Of a DNA stretch of 64,000 nt, positions 37,525-45,680 are shown piece by piece. The notes beneath the pieces were generated by a model. It saw only the letters and a list, made by a program, of their open reading frames with translations, made no database searches and was not told the origin of the DNA. A program made the position numbers and the translations under genes. Source of the DNA: Acidobacteriaceae bacterium (GTDB lineage Bacteria; Acidobacteriota; Terriglobia; Bryobacterales; Bryobacteraceae); NCBI GenBank assembly GCA_019240405.1, contig JAFAYL010000020.1:1-64000 (forward strand). The letters are read 5' to 3'. Position 1 is the first letter of the stretch, and the number at the start of each line of letters is the position of its first letter.

Positions 37525-39138
37525 TTAGGATTGCGCTTCGGCCAGCTTCCGTGCGCGGTGCCACTGTATGCGGTCTTGATATTCCTGATAAAGCGTGCTA
37601 CAGCCGGCCCAAAAATACGCGCACACAAACAGGAGCAGAAACGGAATCGCAAAAAAGTTGTAGGTTTCTATCGCGAAATCGATCATGTACGCGAAATAGC
37701 CGCCGATAGCCAGTTCAACATAAGGAAGGAAGCCGCTGCGGCTTCGGTACGCCGCCCGGCGGACACTCATTTCCCCGCTCCCGATGGCATATTTTGGCGT
37801 GCGCGTGAAGCTGCTCTGAATTCCGAACAGCGCCTCGAGAACGCCTTTTGTGTTGCTGACGGTCAGGGCCACTCCTGCTCCGAGCAACATGGGTAGAAAC
37901 GCGATGCATTTCCACCAGGTGTTGGGATGGAGCTCTTTTTGAGCGTACAGGTAAAACACTGAAATGGACCAGAACGAAGCCACGATGAGCGGCAGATCGA
38001 TGAGCACCATTTGAAACACGCCCATGTAGAAGCGAATGATCATGACCGGAAGCATGAGCATGGAAACGGCGAGCATCAGAGGATATGAAATGTTCGGCGT
38101 GAGGTGCAGGAAAGCCTCAATTTTTACTCTTAGGGGCAAATCTGCTTTGAAGATTCGCGGGAGCAGTTTTTTCGCTACCTGCGTGAGGCCCTTAGCCCAG
38201 CGTGCCTGCTGGACCTGAAAGCCGTACGTGTCGACCGGCAGCTCCGATGGGCATTCGAGGGCCGGAACGTATATGAATCTCCAGCCCTTCATTTGGGCGC
38301 GATAGCTGAGATCGGAGTCTTCGGTGAGCGTGTCGTGCTGCCAGCCGCCTGCATCGTCGATCATCTTGCGCCGCAACACGCCTGCCGTGCCGTTAAAGTT
38401 GAAGAATAGACCGGCTCCACAACGCGCGCCATGCTCCAAAGCGAAGTGCCCGTCGAGCAACATGGCTTGCACCTGAGTCAGAATATTGAATTCTTTGTTG
38501 AGATAGCTCCAACGCGTCTGTACAACTCCGACGCCCGCATCAACGAAGAAGTGTACCGTGCGCGTAAGAAAATCGCGAGGAGGCACGAAATCGGCGTCGA
38601 AGATTGCGATCAGATCGCCCGTCGCGCTAGCCAAACCTTCCTGAAGCGCTCCTGCTTTATAGCCGCGGCGATTGATCCGGTGATGATATTCAATCGGGAC
38701 TCCCGCTTCCTGATACTCTCTGCAGAGCCGCTCAGTGTTGGTTTTCGTGTCATCGGTCGAATCGTCGAGCACTTGGATCTGAAGCAGCTCGCGAGGATAT
38801 TCGATCTTTGCCACTTCCTCGAGCAGCCGGTCAACTACAAATCGCTCGTTGTAGAGCGGCAGTTGAATCGTGACTCTCGGCAGTTGATCAAATTTCGCCG
38901 GCGCGCATTGGAGAAGTTTTCGGCGGTGCTTGATATAGCGCCGCATTGTCTCATACCGATGCAAGCCATAGATGGAAAGGATCGCCAAGATTCCGAAGTA
39001 CGGTATCAGAAGCGACCAATCGAAGAGCGAGAGCCGGTAGATGCCGGAAAATGTGTCGTCGAATAGCCCATTCCGGATTCGCGTTCCCAACGATTCAGCG
39101 GCAAATAGGAAACCAAAAACGGAACTAGGCAGATCCAT
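37525..39138 (-). CDS. Processive family 2 glycosyltransferase (cellulose synthase/mannan synthase-like)
   Basis: The 537-residue membrane enzyme has one N-terminal helix near residue 40-60, a GT2 catalytic domain (DDSTDDT near 139, DADFVPP near 197, TEDSDLSYR near 293) and the QARWAKG motif near 330 that marks processive synthases (QxxRW), followed by several membrane helices near 370-450 and 490-520. It resembles bacterial cellulose synthase-like and glucomannan synthase-like proteins. The product is probably a beta-linked exopolysaccharide, but cannot be specified. There is no BcsB or PilZ gene adjacent. The next gene downstream is a PEP-CTERM protein. Confidence 0.9.
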   Translation of the reverse strand: MDLPSSVFGFLFAAESLGTRIRNGLFDDTFSGIYRLSLFDWSLLIPYFGILAILSIYGLHRYETMRRYIKHRRKLLQCAPAKFDQLPRVTIQLPLYNERFVVDRLLEEVAKIEYPRELLQIQVLDDSTDDTKTNTERLCREYQEAGVPIEYHHRINRRGYKAGALQEGLASATGDLIAIFDADFVPPRDFLTRTVHFFVDAGVGVVQTRWSYLNKEFNILTQVQAMLLDGHFALEHGARCGAGLFFNFNGTAGVLRRKMIDDAGGWQHDTLTEDSDLSYRAQMKGWRFIYVPALECPSELPVDTYGFQVQQARWAKGLTQVAKKLLPRIFKADLPLRVKIEAFLHLTPNISYPLMLAVSMLMLPVMIIRFYMGVFQMVLIDLPLIVASFWSISVFYLYAQKELHPNTWWKCIAFLPMLLGAGVALTVSNTKGVLEALFGIQSSFTRTPKYAIGSGEMSVRRAAYRSRSGFLPYVELAIGGYFAYMIDFAIETYNFFAIPFLLLFVCAYFWAGCSTLYQEYQDRIQWHRARKLAEAQS

Positions 39139-39193
39139 TGGTACTATTCATGACCCATTCTACTTCGCGTATGATCTACCTTGGAGACGGATT

Positions 39194-39682
39194 ATGAGAG
39201 AGCGCGTAAAGATCCTGGGTATTTTGAACATCGTGATGGGGTGCCTGGGCGCTCTGGCCGGGATTGTCGTACTGGTAGTGTTTGGCGGTCTTGCAGGACT
39301 TGCGGGCGCGTCGGCAGGTCCGTGGAGGACGGATCAGGATGGTGTGATGGCGGCGCCGATGCTGGCCTTCATCGGTGTTGGAATCGCGCTGTTTTTGTTT
39401 GTTCTGAGCGCGCCCTCCATTATCGGCGGGTGGGCTCTGATGAAGTTCAAGCCGTGGGCGCGGGTGCTGATGATCGTGATTTCTGTTCTGCACCTTTTTC
39501 ACATTCCGCTCGGAACGGCTCTCGGGATTTACGGACTTTGGGTATTGCTGAACGACGAGACGCGCCGGCTATTTCAAAGCGGAGGTCAGGCGTACGTACC
39601 CGCCCCGACTTACCCGCCCCAATCTACTTACCCGCAAACCCCGAACTCTCCGCCGCCGCAGCCACCTCCTCCTGCGGTTTAG
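39194..39682 (+). CDS. Small multi-helix membrane protein
   Basis: The 162-residue product has about four hydrophobic helices (near residues 8-30, 50-75, 78-95, 100-115), with a Pro/Tyr/Gln-rich C-terminal tail (PAPTYPPQSTYPQ) typical of small bacterial DUF-type membrane proteins. I use the ATG at 39194 because the longer in-frame start at 39041 runs through the divergent glycosyltransferase gene. The last 59 bases overlap the end of the convergent uracil-DNA glycosylase gene. Function is unknown. Confidence 0.7.
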   Translation: MRERVKILGILNIVMGCLGALAGIVVLVVFGGLAGLAGASAGPWRTDQDGVMAAPMLAFIGVGIALFLFVLSAPSIIGGWALMKFKPWARVLMIVISVLHLFHIPLGTALGIYGLWVLLNDETRRLFQSGGQAYVPAPTYPPQSTYPQTPNSPPPQPPPPAV

Positions 39683-40391
39683 CACCCTCGAGCAGTTGAC
39701 TGGCGCGCTCGAAAATTCCGCGCAACATGTCCGCGGTCAATCGTCTGGTAGATGTGTTCTGCTGGCTTGGATGATAGGAGGCCAAGACCAGCGGTCCTCC
39801 GGGATGTGTCTCGAAGCAGGCTCCGTGTCGAAACCGGAAATGCGCGCGCGAGCGGATCACGTTCGATTGCTGGAGCACGGCAAGATACGCACGGAGCGCG
39901 ATGCCACCGAGCACAACCACAACCCGGACGTTTTTGAGAAGCGCAATTTCGCGCACCAGGTATGGACCGCATCCAATGATTTCTTCGCGGCTGGGTTTGT
40001 TATCGGGTGGGACGCATCGAACGGGCGCTGTGATGTAGGTGCCGGTCAAGATGAGCCCGTCGTCACGTGACGTGCTTTCCGGCTGGCTAGCGAAACCGGT
40101 TTCCCAAAGCGCGCGATAGAGGAAGTCTCCTGAACGATCGCTTGTAAACATCCGGCCTGTGCGATTCGCACCGTGCGCTCCGGGAGCGAGCCCGATGATG
40201 AGCAGCCGCGCTTCGGGATCTCCAAAGCCTGGGACCGGCCGGCTCCAATATTCCTGGCCGCGGTAAGCACGCCTCCGTACGAGACCGATGTGCTCGCGAT
40301 GAGCGACAAGGCGAGGGCAGCGGCAACACCCGATGATTTCCTGGTTTAAGACTCGCAAAGAGGCCACATCTGGCCCTATAAGCCGTGGCAA
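39624..40391 (-). CDS. Family 5 uracil-DNA glycosylase (UdgB-like)
   Basis: The 255-residue enzyme removes uracil and deaminated bases from DNA. It has the family 4/5 signature GLAPGAHGANRTGRMFTSD near 68 and the late motif SYHPSQQNTSTRRLT near 207. The N-terminal CCRC region near 22-25 and Cys of PVRCVPP and GCGPYL fit the [4Fe-4S] cluster. The GLAPGAHG sequence with a missing Asp in motif A is characteristic of family 5. The C-terminal 20 residues are Ala/Glu-rich and overlap, antisense, the Pro-rich tail of the convergent membrane protein gene. Confidence 0.92.
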   Translation of the reverse strand: MPRLIGPDVASLRVLNQEIIGCCRCPRLVAHREHIGLVRRRAYRGQEYWSRPVPGFGDPEARLLIIGLAPGAHGANRTGRMFTSDRSGDFLYRALWETGFASQPESTSRDDGLILTGTYITAPVRCVPPDNKPSREEIIGCGPYLVREIALLKNVRVVVVLGGIALRAYLAVLQQSNVIRSRAHFRFRHGACFETHPGGPLVLASYHPSQQNTSTRRLTADMLRGIFERASQLLEGAKPQEEVAAAAESSGFAGK

Positions 40392-40407
40392 GAGTGTCCC
40401 GCAGCGA

Positions 40408-41544
40408 TTATAATCCGCTGACGCGCTTTAATTCATCTGAGCTGCGTTGGGCGGACGAGCGCTGAATACTACCCGGAGTTTTCCGGTATCGCTCGATGGA
40501 TTCGGCCAGCGCGTTCAAAGAGATTCGTGATACGTCGGGCGGTGTGTGCGTTCGGAACATTGGCAGCAGGTCACAGAACATGATGACCAGTTTCGGATCG
40601 CGCCAGCCCCGCTCGGCTTCGCTTCTGATAATCTGCGCAGCCTCTTCGGAGCTAAAAGCCGGTTTGTAGGGCCGCGCTGTCGTCAGCGCATCGTATATAT
40701 CGGCGAGCTGAAGGATTCGCGCAAGAAGCGGGATCTCTTCGCCCTTCAATCGATCTGGATATCCAGCGCCATCCCACCGTTCGTGGTGATGACGAATAAT
40801 CGGCAAAACAGGCGCGAGCGACCGCATGCTGCTGCAGATCCGTTCGCCTCGCTGCGCATGGCTCTTCATAATCTCCCACTCTTCGGGAGTCAGAGGCCCG
40901 GGCTTGAATAGGATGTAATCGGGTACCGCAACTTTGCCAATGTCGTGCAGGTATCCGCCACGCTGCAAGGCCAATACCTCTTGCGGCGGAAGGCCCAAAT
41001 TCACGCCCATGGCAGCCGCCATCAAAGCGAGCCGCTGGCAGTGTTGCCCAAGGCTTGGGTCCCGCTCTTCTACTGACTGGGCCAGGGAAAAAAGCACCGT
41101 TTCGGAATGATCGAGCGAATCGATCATTGCCTTATGGCGCAGACTGGCCTGTATACGCGCGCGAACCGCTCTCGGGTGTACGGGGTGAGTCAAAAATTCA
41201 TCCGCTCCGGCCTCAATCGCGCGGACCTCGTTATCGATGTCCTCGCAGGGCGCGATAACAAATACCGGAAGAAACTGAGTTGCAGTTGCTTTCTTAAGCA
41301 TGCGGCAGAACTCGGCCCCGCCGAGCTCGGGCGCGACGGAATCGATCAGGACCAGATCGACTTTGTGAAAGGAAATGGCTGATATGGCTTCTGAAGTGGA
41401 TGCTGCCTCAACGATTTCGTGTTCGAGCTCGCCTAGGGCCGCTTTCAGCGCGCAGCGGTTCGTATCCGAAGAGTCGACGATCAGCAGTTTGCTGCGCGTT
41501 CTCGGAGCCGGGGGCTCGGTGACGTCTAAATTGAGGAGATCCAA
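40408..41544 (-). CDS. Response regulator with HD-GYP cyclic-di-GMP phosphodiesterase domain
   Basis: The 378-residue protein combines an N-terminal receiver domain (about residues 18-135) with an HD-GYP output domain (about 150-340). The phosphodiesterase signatures are intact: HDIGKVAVPD near 200, HHERWDGAGYP near 253 and DIYDALTT near 282. In the receiver, the phosphoacceptor Asp is in VLIDSVAPE near 62, but the usual acidic pair reads VDSSDTN and the conserved Lys before Pro is replaced by His in LTHPVHP. RpfG-type proteins lower c-di-GMP. It is divergent from a second response-regulator gene, with 239 bases between them. Confidence 0.95.
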   Translation of the reverse strand: MDLLNLDVTEPPAPRTRSKLLIVDSSDTNRCALKAALGELEHEIVEAASTSEAISAISFHKVDLVLIDSVAPELGGAEFCRMLKKATATQFLPVFVIAPCEDIDNEVRAIEAGADEFLTHPVHPRAVRARIQASLRHKAMIDSLDHSETVLFSLAQSVEERDPSLGQHCQRLALMAAAMGVNLGLPPQEVLALQRGGYLHDIGKVAVPDYILFKPGPLTPEEWEIMKSHAQRGERICSSMRSLAPVLPIIRHHHERWDGAGYPDRLKGEEIPLLARILQLADIYDALTTARPYKPAFSSEEAAQIIRSEAERGWRDPKLVIMFCDLLPMFRTHTPPDVSRISLNALAESIERYRKTPGSIQRSSAQRSSDELKRVSGL

Positions 41545-41783
41545 AGTTTCAACCTAGGGCACTCGGTTCTACAGCTTTGTGCGCTGAATTACGTTGAGTG
41601 CTCGTCCTGAATTTCTATCGACCTAAGTGCAAAGCCGCTTTAAAAATTCTGCGTTCATTCTGGGAAAGGCTCTGAGTATGACTCCTCAGGATTGGTACTA
41701 CTGGAACTTTCCTCAGGTGAACCGTCGTGTGGGGAGCAACTTTATGTGGCGGGGGCAGTCTACATGAGAGAGCAGGGGGTTTA

Positions 41784-42254
41784 GTGTCCTCGCTCATGGA
41801 CTTTGTGACGGCATTCAGGGATCTGCCCCATAAACCAATCGATGTTCTCTTGATCGAGGACAATCCGGGGGATGTTCGTTTGCTTCAGGAAGCGTTCCGG
41901 GAGCTCCGCGCGGACATCCGCTTGCGGGTCGCAAAGGACGGGGCGGAAGGGCTGAACATTCTCTTTCAGGGTCCGCAGCCAAAAGAAAAGTGGCACCCGG
42001 ACATCATCCTTTTGGATCTGAATCTGCCGAAGGTGAGCGGGCACGACGTTTTGGCGCAGATCAAGAGCAATCCGGAGACCTGCCGAATTCCCACGATCGT
42101 TTTGACCTCGTCGAGAGCAGAAGCTGACGTGAGACGCGCGTACGAATCGCACGCGAACGCGTACCTGAGAAAGCCTTCGACACTGGACGGGTTGATTTCG
42201 GCCGCGGGGCAGATCAAAAGTTTCTGGCTAGAAACTGCTACTTTGCCGGGTTAG
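41784..42254 (+). CDS. Single-domain response regulator (Rcp1/CheY-like)
   Basis: The product of about 156 residues is a stand-alone receiver domain of the Rcp1-like class. Acidic pocket residues are in LLIEDNPGD near 24, the phosphoacceptor in IILLDLNLPK near 75, the Thr/Ser in VLTSSRAE near 106 and the Lys in AYLRKPS near 127, all intact. GTG 41784 has AGCAGGGGG about six bases upstream; an ATG four codons later is also possible. It has no output domain and probably passes a phosphate signal from a bacteriophytochrome-type kinase not seen here. It diverges from the HD-GYP gene. Confidence 0.88.
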   Translation: MSSLMDFVTAFRDLPHKPIDVLLIEDNPGDVRLLQEAFRELRADIRLRVAKDGAEGLNILFQGPQPKEKWHPDIILLDLNLPKVSGHDVLAQIKSNPETCRIPTIVLTSSRAEADVRRAYESHANAYLRKPSTLDGLISAAGQIKSFWLETATLPG

Positions 42255-42394
42255 ACGACACTCGCCAGCACATCTGAGCAAAAGCTCCAGTCCCCTCCGC
42301 GAAGTTTTTCCAGAGACAAATGAAGCAACCCATGTTTTAATGTGGTTGAGGATGCGAATCGCTGCGCGCCTTCTAGTGTTCTAGACCCCACCTC

Positions 42395-42401
42395 AAGGAG
42401 G
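42395..42401 (+). promoter_or_regulatory. Ribosome binding site for speA
   Basis: AAGGAGG lies 11 bases upstream of a TTG codon at 42413 that begins the full-length arginine decarboxylase frame; no ATG is nearby in that frame, so this site decides the unusual TTG start. Confidence 0.75.
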
Positions 42402-42412
42402 AATCCCCCGAG

Positions 42413-44347
42413 TTGAATACGAAGGTCGCGACTGCGGCTCAAGTACGGGAGCCAGCCGATCGTTGGACCGTTAGCGACGCAGCGGAGCTCTACGATGTCG
42501 CGAGCTGGGGAAAAGGCTATTTTTCAGTTGGGACGAACGGAAACCTGCTGGTTCACCCGACGAAGGAATGCGGCCGTCACATCGACTTGAAAGAACTTGT
42601 TGACACGCTGCAGTGGCGCGGCATATCGCTCCCTATTCTGATCCGCTTCGCAGATATTATCCAACACCGCTTGCGAGAGATGCACCAAGCGTTCGATGGC
42701 TCGATTCGTGAGCATGGATACCAAGGAGATTATTGCTGCGTTTACCCGATAAAAGTTAACCAGCAGCGGCAAGTAGTCGAAGAGGTTTTTAACTTCGGGC
42801 GGGCGTATCGTTTTGGGCTCGAAGCGGGATCAAAACCAGAGCTGCTCGCTGTGCTGGCAATCGCCGATAACGAAACCCCGATTATATGTAACGGCTTTAA
42901 AGATGACGAGTACATCGAGATGGTGATGCTCGCAAAGAAGATCGGGCGGCGCATCATTCCGGTGATCGAGAAATTTACGGAGCTCGAGCTGATAGCGAAA
43001 CATGCGGAACGAGTGGGCGTAAAACCGGTGCTCGGTGTCCGCGTGAAGCTTGCGAGCCGCGGCTCGGGCCGGTGGAAGTCTTCCGGTGGCTATCGATCCA
43101 AATTTGGGCTCACCGTGAGTGAAGCTCTGAAGGCGGTGAATTTCCTGAAAGAACGCGGGATGGACGATAGCCTACAACTGCTTCACTTTCACCTCGGGAG
43201 TCAAATCACGAATATCCGGCAAATCAAGGGTGCGGTCATTGAAGCGGCGCGAATTTACGTCGAGCTGAAGAAGCGGGCGCCGGGATTGAAGTACTTGGAC
43301 GTGGGCGGCGGCTTGGGCGTTGATTATGACGGGTCGCAGACGGATTTTGAATCAAGCGTAAATTACACGCTTGAAGAGTATGCGCGCGATGTCGTTTACC
43401 ACATCCAAAGCATCTGCGACGAGGCGGAAGTTCCGCACCCGACGATTATCAGCGAGAGCGGAAGGGCCATAGCGGCGTATCATAGCGTGCTGGTTTTCAA
43501 TGTGCTGGGCGTGAGCGGATTGGGCGAAGAGGAACTCCCAGGAAGCGTTGCGGAGGATTCGGAACAGTGCCTGATCGATCTTTTCGAAACTCACCGCTCG
43601 ATCAATAAGAAGAATCTCCTCGAGACGTATCACGATGCGCAGCAGGCACTCGATTCGGCACTGAACCTTTTCAGCCTTGGATATCTTTCGCTCGATCAGC
43701 GAAGCTTAGCGGAAAACTTCTTTTGGGCGATCTGTAGGAAGATCCTGAAGCTGGCGGCCGAACTCGAATTTTTCCCGGAAGAGCTCGAGGGCTTGGACGG
43801 GATGCTGTCGGACACGTATTTCTGCAATTTCTCTATTTTTCAGAGCATGCCGGATAACTGGGCGGTGAAACAGCTTTTCCCGATCATGCCGATTCACCGG
43901 CTAAACGAGCTTCCGACGCGCCACGGCGTGTTGGGAGATATTTCGTGCGACTCCGATGGGAAGGTAGATCAGTTCATTGACCGGCGTGACGTGAAGAAGA
44001 CGCTGCCACTACATCCGTTCAATGATGGTTCCTATATTCTCGGCGCATTCCTGCTGGGAGCGTATCAGGAAATACTTGGCGATCTGCACAATTTATTCGG
44101 CGACACAAACGCAGTACACGTATCGCTTGATGAACATGGGGATGTTGTGCTCGAAACGGTTGTGCAGGGCGATACGGTACGCGAGGTATTGAACTATGTG
44201 CAGTACAGCTCGCAGATTCTGCTCGACCAATTTCGGAAAGATGTGGAAGTAGCGGTTCGCGAGCAGCGCATCGGGTACGAAGAAGCGGGTCGCTTACTGA
44301 AATTCTACGAAGAAGGGCTGAGCGGTTACACATACCTGGAGCAGTAG
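42413..44347 (+). CDS. speA: Biosynthetic arginine decarboxylase
   Basis: SpeA converts arginine to agmatine, the first step of polyamine synthesis by the agmatine route. The 644-residue length is typical of the large alanine-racemase-fold family. Visible motifs include the PLP Lys in VYPIKVNQQR near 114, HFHLGSQITNI near 258 for the substrate region, VGGGLGVDYDG near 299, and SESGRAIAAYHS near 346. Start is TTG with a good ribosome binding site. It sits 11 bases before the TrmJ-like gene. Agmatinase or agmatine deiminase genes are not present here. Confidence 0.96.
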   Translation: MNTKVATAAQVREPADRWTVSDAAELYDVASWGKGYFSVGTNGNLLVHPTKECGRHIDLKELVDTLQWRGISLPILIRFADIIQHRLREMHQAFDGSIREHGYQGDYCCVYPIKVNQQRQVVEEVFNFGRAYRFGLEAGSKPELLAVLAIADNETPIICNGFKDDEYIEMVMLAKKIGRRIIPVIEKFTELELIAKHAERVGVKPVLGVRVKLASRGSGRWKSSGGYRSKFGLTVSEALKAVNFLKERGMDDSLQLLHFHLGSQITNIRQIKGAVIEAARIYVELKKRAPGLKYLDVGGGLGVDYDGSQTDFESSVNYTLEEYARDVVYHIQSICDEAEVPHPTIISESGRAIAAYHSVLVFNVLGVSGLGEEELPGSVAEDSEQCLIDLFETHRSINKKNLLETYHDAQQALDSALNLFSLGYLSLDQRSLAENFFWAICRKILKLAAELEFFPEELEGLDGMLSDTYFCNFSIFQSMPDNWAVKQLFPIMPIHRLNELPTRHGVLGDISCDSDGKVDQFIDRRDVKKTLPLHPFNDGSYILGAFLLGAYQEILGDLHNLFGDTNAVHVSLDEHGDVVLETVVQGDTVREVLNYVQYSSQILLDQFRKDVEVAVREQRIGYEEAGRLLKFYEEGLSGYTYLEQ

Positions 44348-44358
44348 TTTCCGATCCT

Positions 44359-45075
44359 TTGCGGATCGTTTTGGTTTCGCCACGCAATCCACTCAATATC
44401 GGCGCGGCCGCGCGGGCGATGAGCAATTTCGGCTTCCGCAATCTGCGCGTCGTAAATCCGTACGAAGTCGCGTTTAGAGAAGCGCGTTCGGCGGTTCGGG
44501 CGCAACATATTCTCGATCAAGCGCAAAATTTTGAGAATCTCGCAGAGGCGATCAGCGATTGCGCCCTGGTAGTGGGCACGACGGCGGCTGTGCGGCGCGA
44601 TTTGCATGTTCCGCTGAACCGGCTGGAAGCTGCGGGCGCAATGATTCGTAAGCAGCTTCAGTCAACTCCGGTAGCGCTGCTTTTCGGCTCTGAGAAGTTC
44701 GGCTTGTCGAACGAAGACATGAGCCATTGTCACTGGCTGCTGCGCATACCGGCGCGCGAAGAGCATGGCTCAATGAATCTCGGGCAAGCCGTTGCAATTT
44801 GCCTCTATGAACTGCGGCGAGATGAGAGCGCGGCGGAGAAAGGATTCCAACCAGCGAAATCGGTGACAGGTGAAGACCTGGAGCGGATTACTGGCGTCTT
44901 ATTGGAATTGCTCGAACGCTCGGGATACGTTCAGGAGCGCACTTCGAAATCGGCAGAATTGAAACTGCGACGCTTGGTGAGACGCTTGGGGCTGCCTGCT
45001 TCCGATGCCGAAACATGGCTGGGAATGTTGCGGCAGGTGTTGTGGAAAGTGAAACAGGGAGTAACCGCCCTCTAA
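44359..45075 (+). CDS. trmJ: TrmJ-like tRNA 2'-O-methyltransferase (SpoU/TrmH class)
   Basis: The 238-residue SPOUT methylase has the N-terminal SPRNPLNIGAAARAMSNFG motif typical of TrmJ, with later LFGSEKFGLSNEDM and MNLGQAVAICLYEL signatures near 114 and 139 that form the AdoMet knot. TrmJ modifies position 32 of tRNAs. The start is probably TTG at 44359, since no better ATG fits the motif so close to the N-terminus. The C-terminal 80 residues are a helical extension common in bacterial TrmJ. It shares a strand with speA and the DUF4258 pair. Confidence 0.9.
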   Translation: MRIVLVSPRNPLNIGAAARAMSNFGFRNLRVVNPYEVAFREARSAVRAQHILDQAQNFENLAEAISDCALVVGTTAAVRRDLHVPLNRLEAAGAMIRKQLQSTPVALLFGSEKFGLSNEDMSHCHWLLRIPAREEHGSMNLGQAVAICLYELRRDESAAEKGFQPAKSVTGEDLERITGVLLELLERSGYVQERTSKSAELKLRRLVRRLGLPASDAETWLGMLRQVLWKVKQGVTAL

Positions 45076-45101
45076 TTCAGGACTCGCTAATCGAGGCTAC
45101 T

Positions 45102-45365
45102 ATGGAATCGGGGATCGTAGGTGATCCAGAACACGCTGGGCTTCGCCTCACAAAACATGCTGAACGCAGGCTTGCTGAACGGAATATCTCGGCTGAGCAA
45201 GTCAGGGAAGGAATGAAAACCGCCAAAGAGAGTCGTCAGGTTACTACAGTTTTGGGAAAGTATGGAACTCCAGTGAACATTTATAACGGAAGTAACGGCA
45301 TCACTGTCATCGAGGAGACTGCGGGAAGGAACGTGGGAAGAATTATCACCGCGTACTACGAATGA
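45102..45365 (+). CDS. DUF4258-like small protein, possible toxin of a two-gene module
   Basis: The 87-residue product has the pattern LTKHAERRLAERNISAEQVREGM near residue 17-38, then strands around VTTVLGKYGTPVNIY and a final VGRIITAYYE. This is the layout of DUF4258, a small family related to RelE/ColD-like RNase folds and found in toxin modules (family knowledge from memory). The ATG at 45102 is chosen because it begins just before the conserved core. The stop overlaps the next gene by four bases (ATGA), typical of toxin-antitoxin or effector-immunity pairs. A function as ribonuclease toxin is inference. Confidence 0.6.
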   Translation: MESGIVGDPEHAGLRLTKHAERRLAERNISAEQVREGMKTAKESRQVTTVLGKYGTPVNIYNGSNGITVIEETAGRNVGRIITAYYE

Positions 45366-45667
45366 AAAATGCAATGATTTCGGTTTCGGCGATCGAAAAG
45401 GTCCTTGAGTCAGAGGATATCGAAGGCCTGTTGAAATTGGGCGCTCCGCGCGACGAATACGCATACGAAGCTCGTACAATCCAATCCGAACTATCTGACG
45501 TGAGGGTGCAGGATTTGACCGAGAGCGCTGTCACCGCTGCGGTTCAGAAGGTGTGGACCGAATCGTTTGGGCCTTTTTCCGAAACGGAGATTCGAAAGCG
45601 CATGCCAGGGTTTCGGCATGTGGCCCGTCAAATTATGACGCAAGCACAGACGCTGTCGCAGGTGTAA
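45362..45667 (+). CDS. Small helical protein paired with the DUF4258-like gene
   Basis: The 101-residue product is soluble and mostly helical, with acidic N-terminal helices (EKVLESEDIEGLLKLGAP) and a basic C-terminus. It resembles immunity or antitoxin proteins in size and composition, but I know no matching family. The start overlaps the stop of the DUF4258-like gene by four bases, so the two are co-translated. The pair may be a decayed or transferred module in otherwise housekeeping surroundings. Confidence 0.55.
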   Translation: MKNAMISVSAIEKVLESEDIEGLLKLGAPRDEYAYEARTIQSELSDVRVQDLTESAVTAAVQKVWTESFGPFSETEIRKRMPGFRHVARQIMTQAQTLSQV

Positions 45668-45680
45668 TCGAACCGTTCGC

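Noticed and set aside
41641-41720. TCCTCAGG direct repeats between the two response-regulator genes
   Set aside because: The eight-base units at 41683 and 41710 are short and unsupported by other structure.
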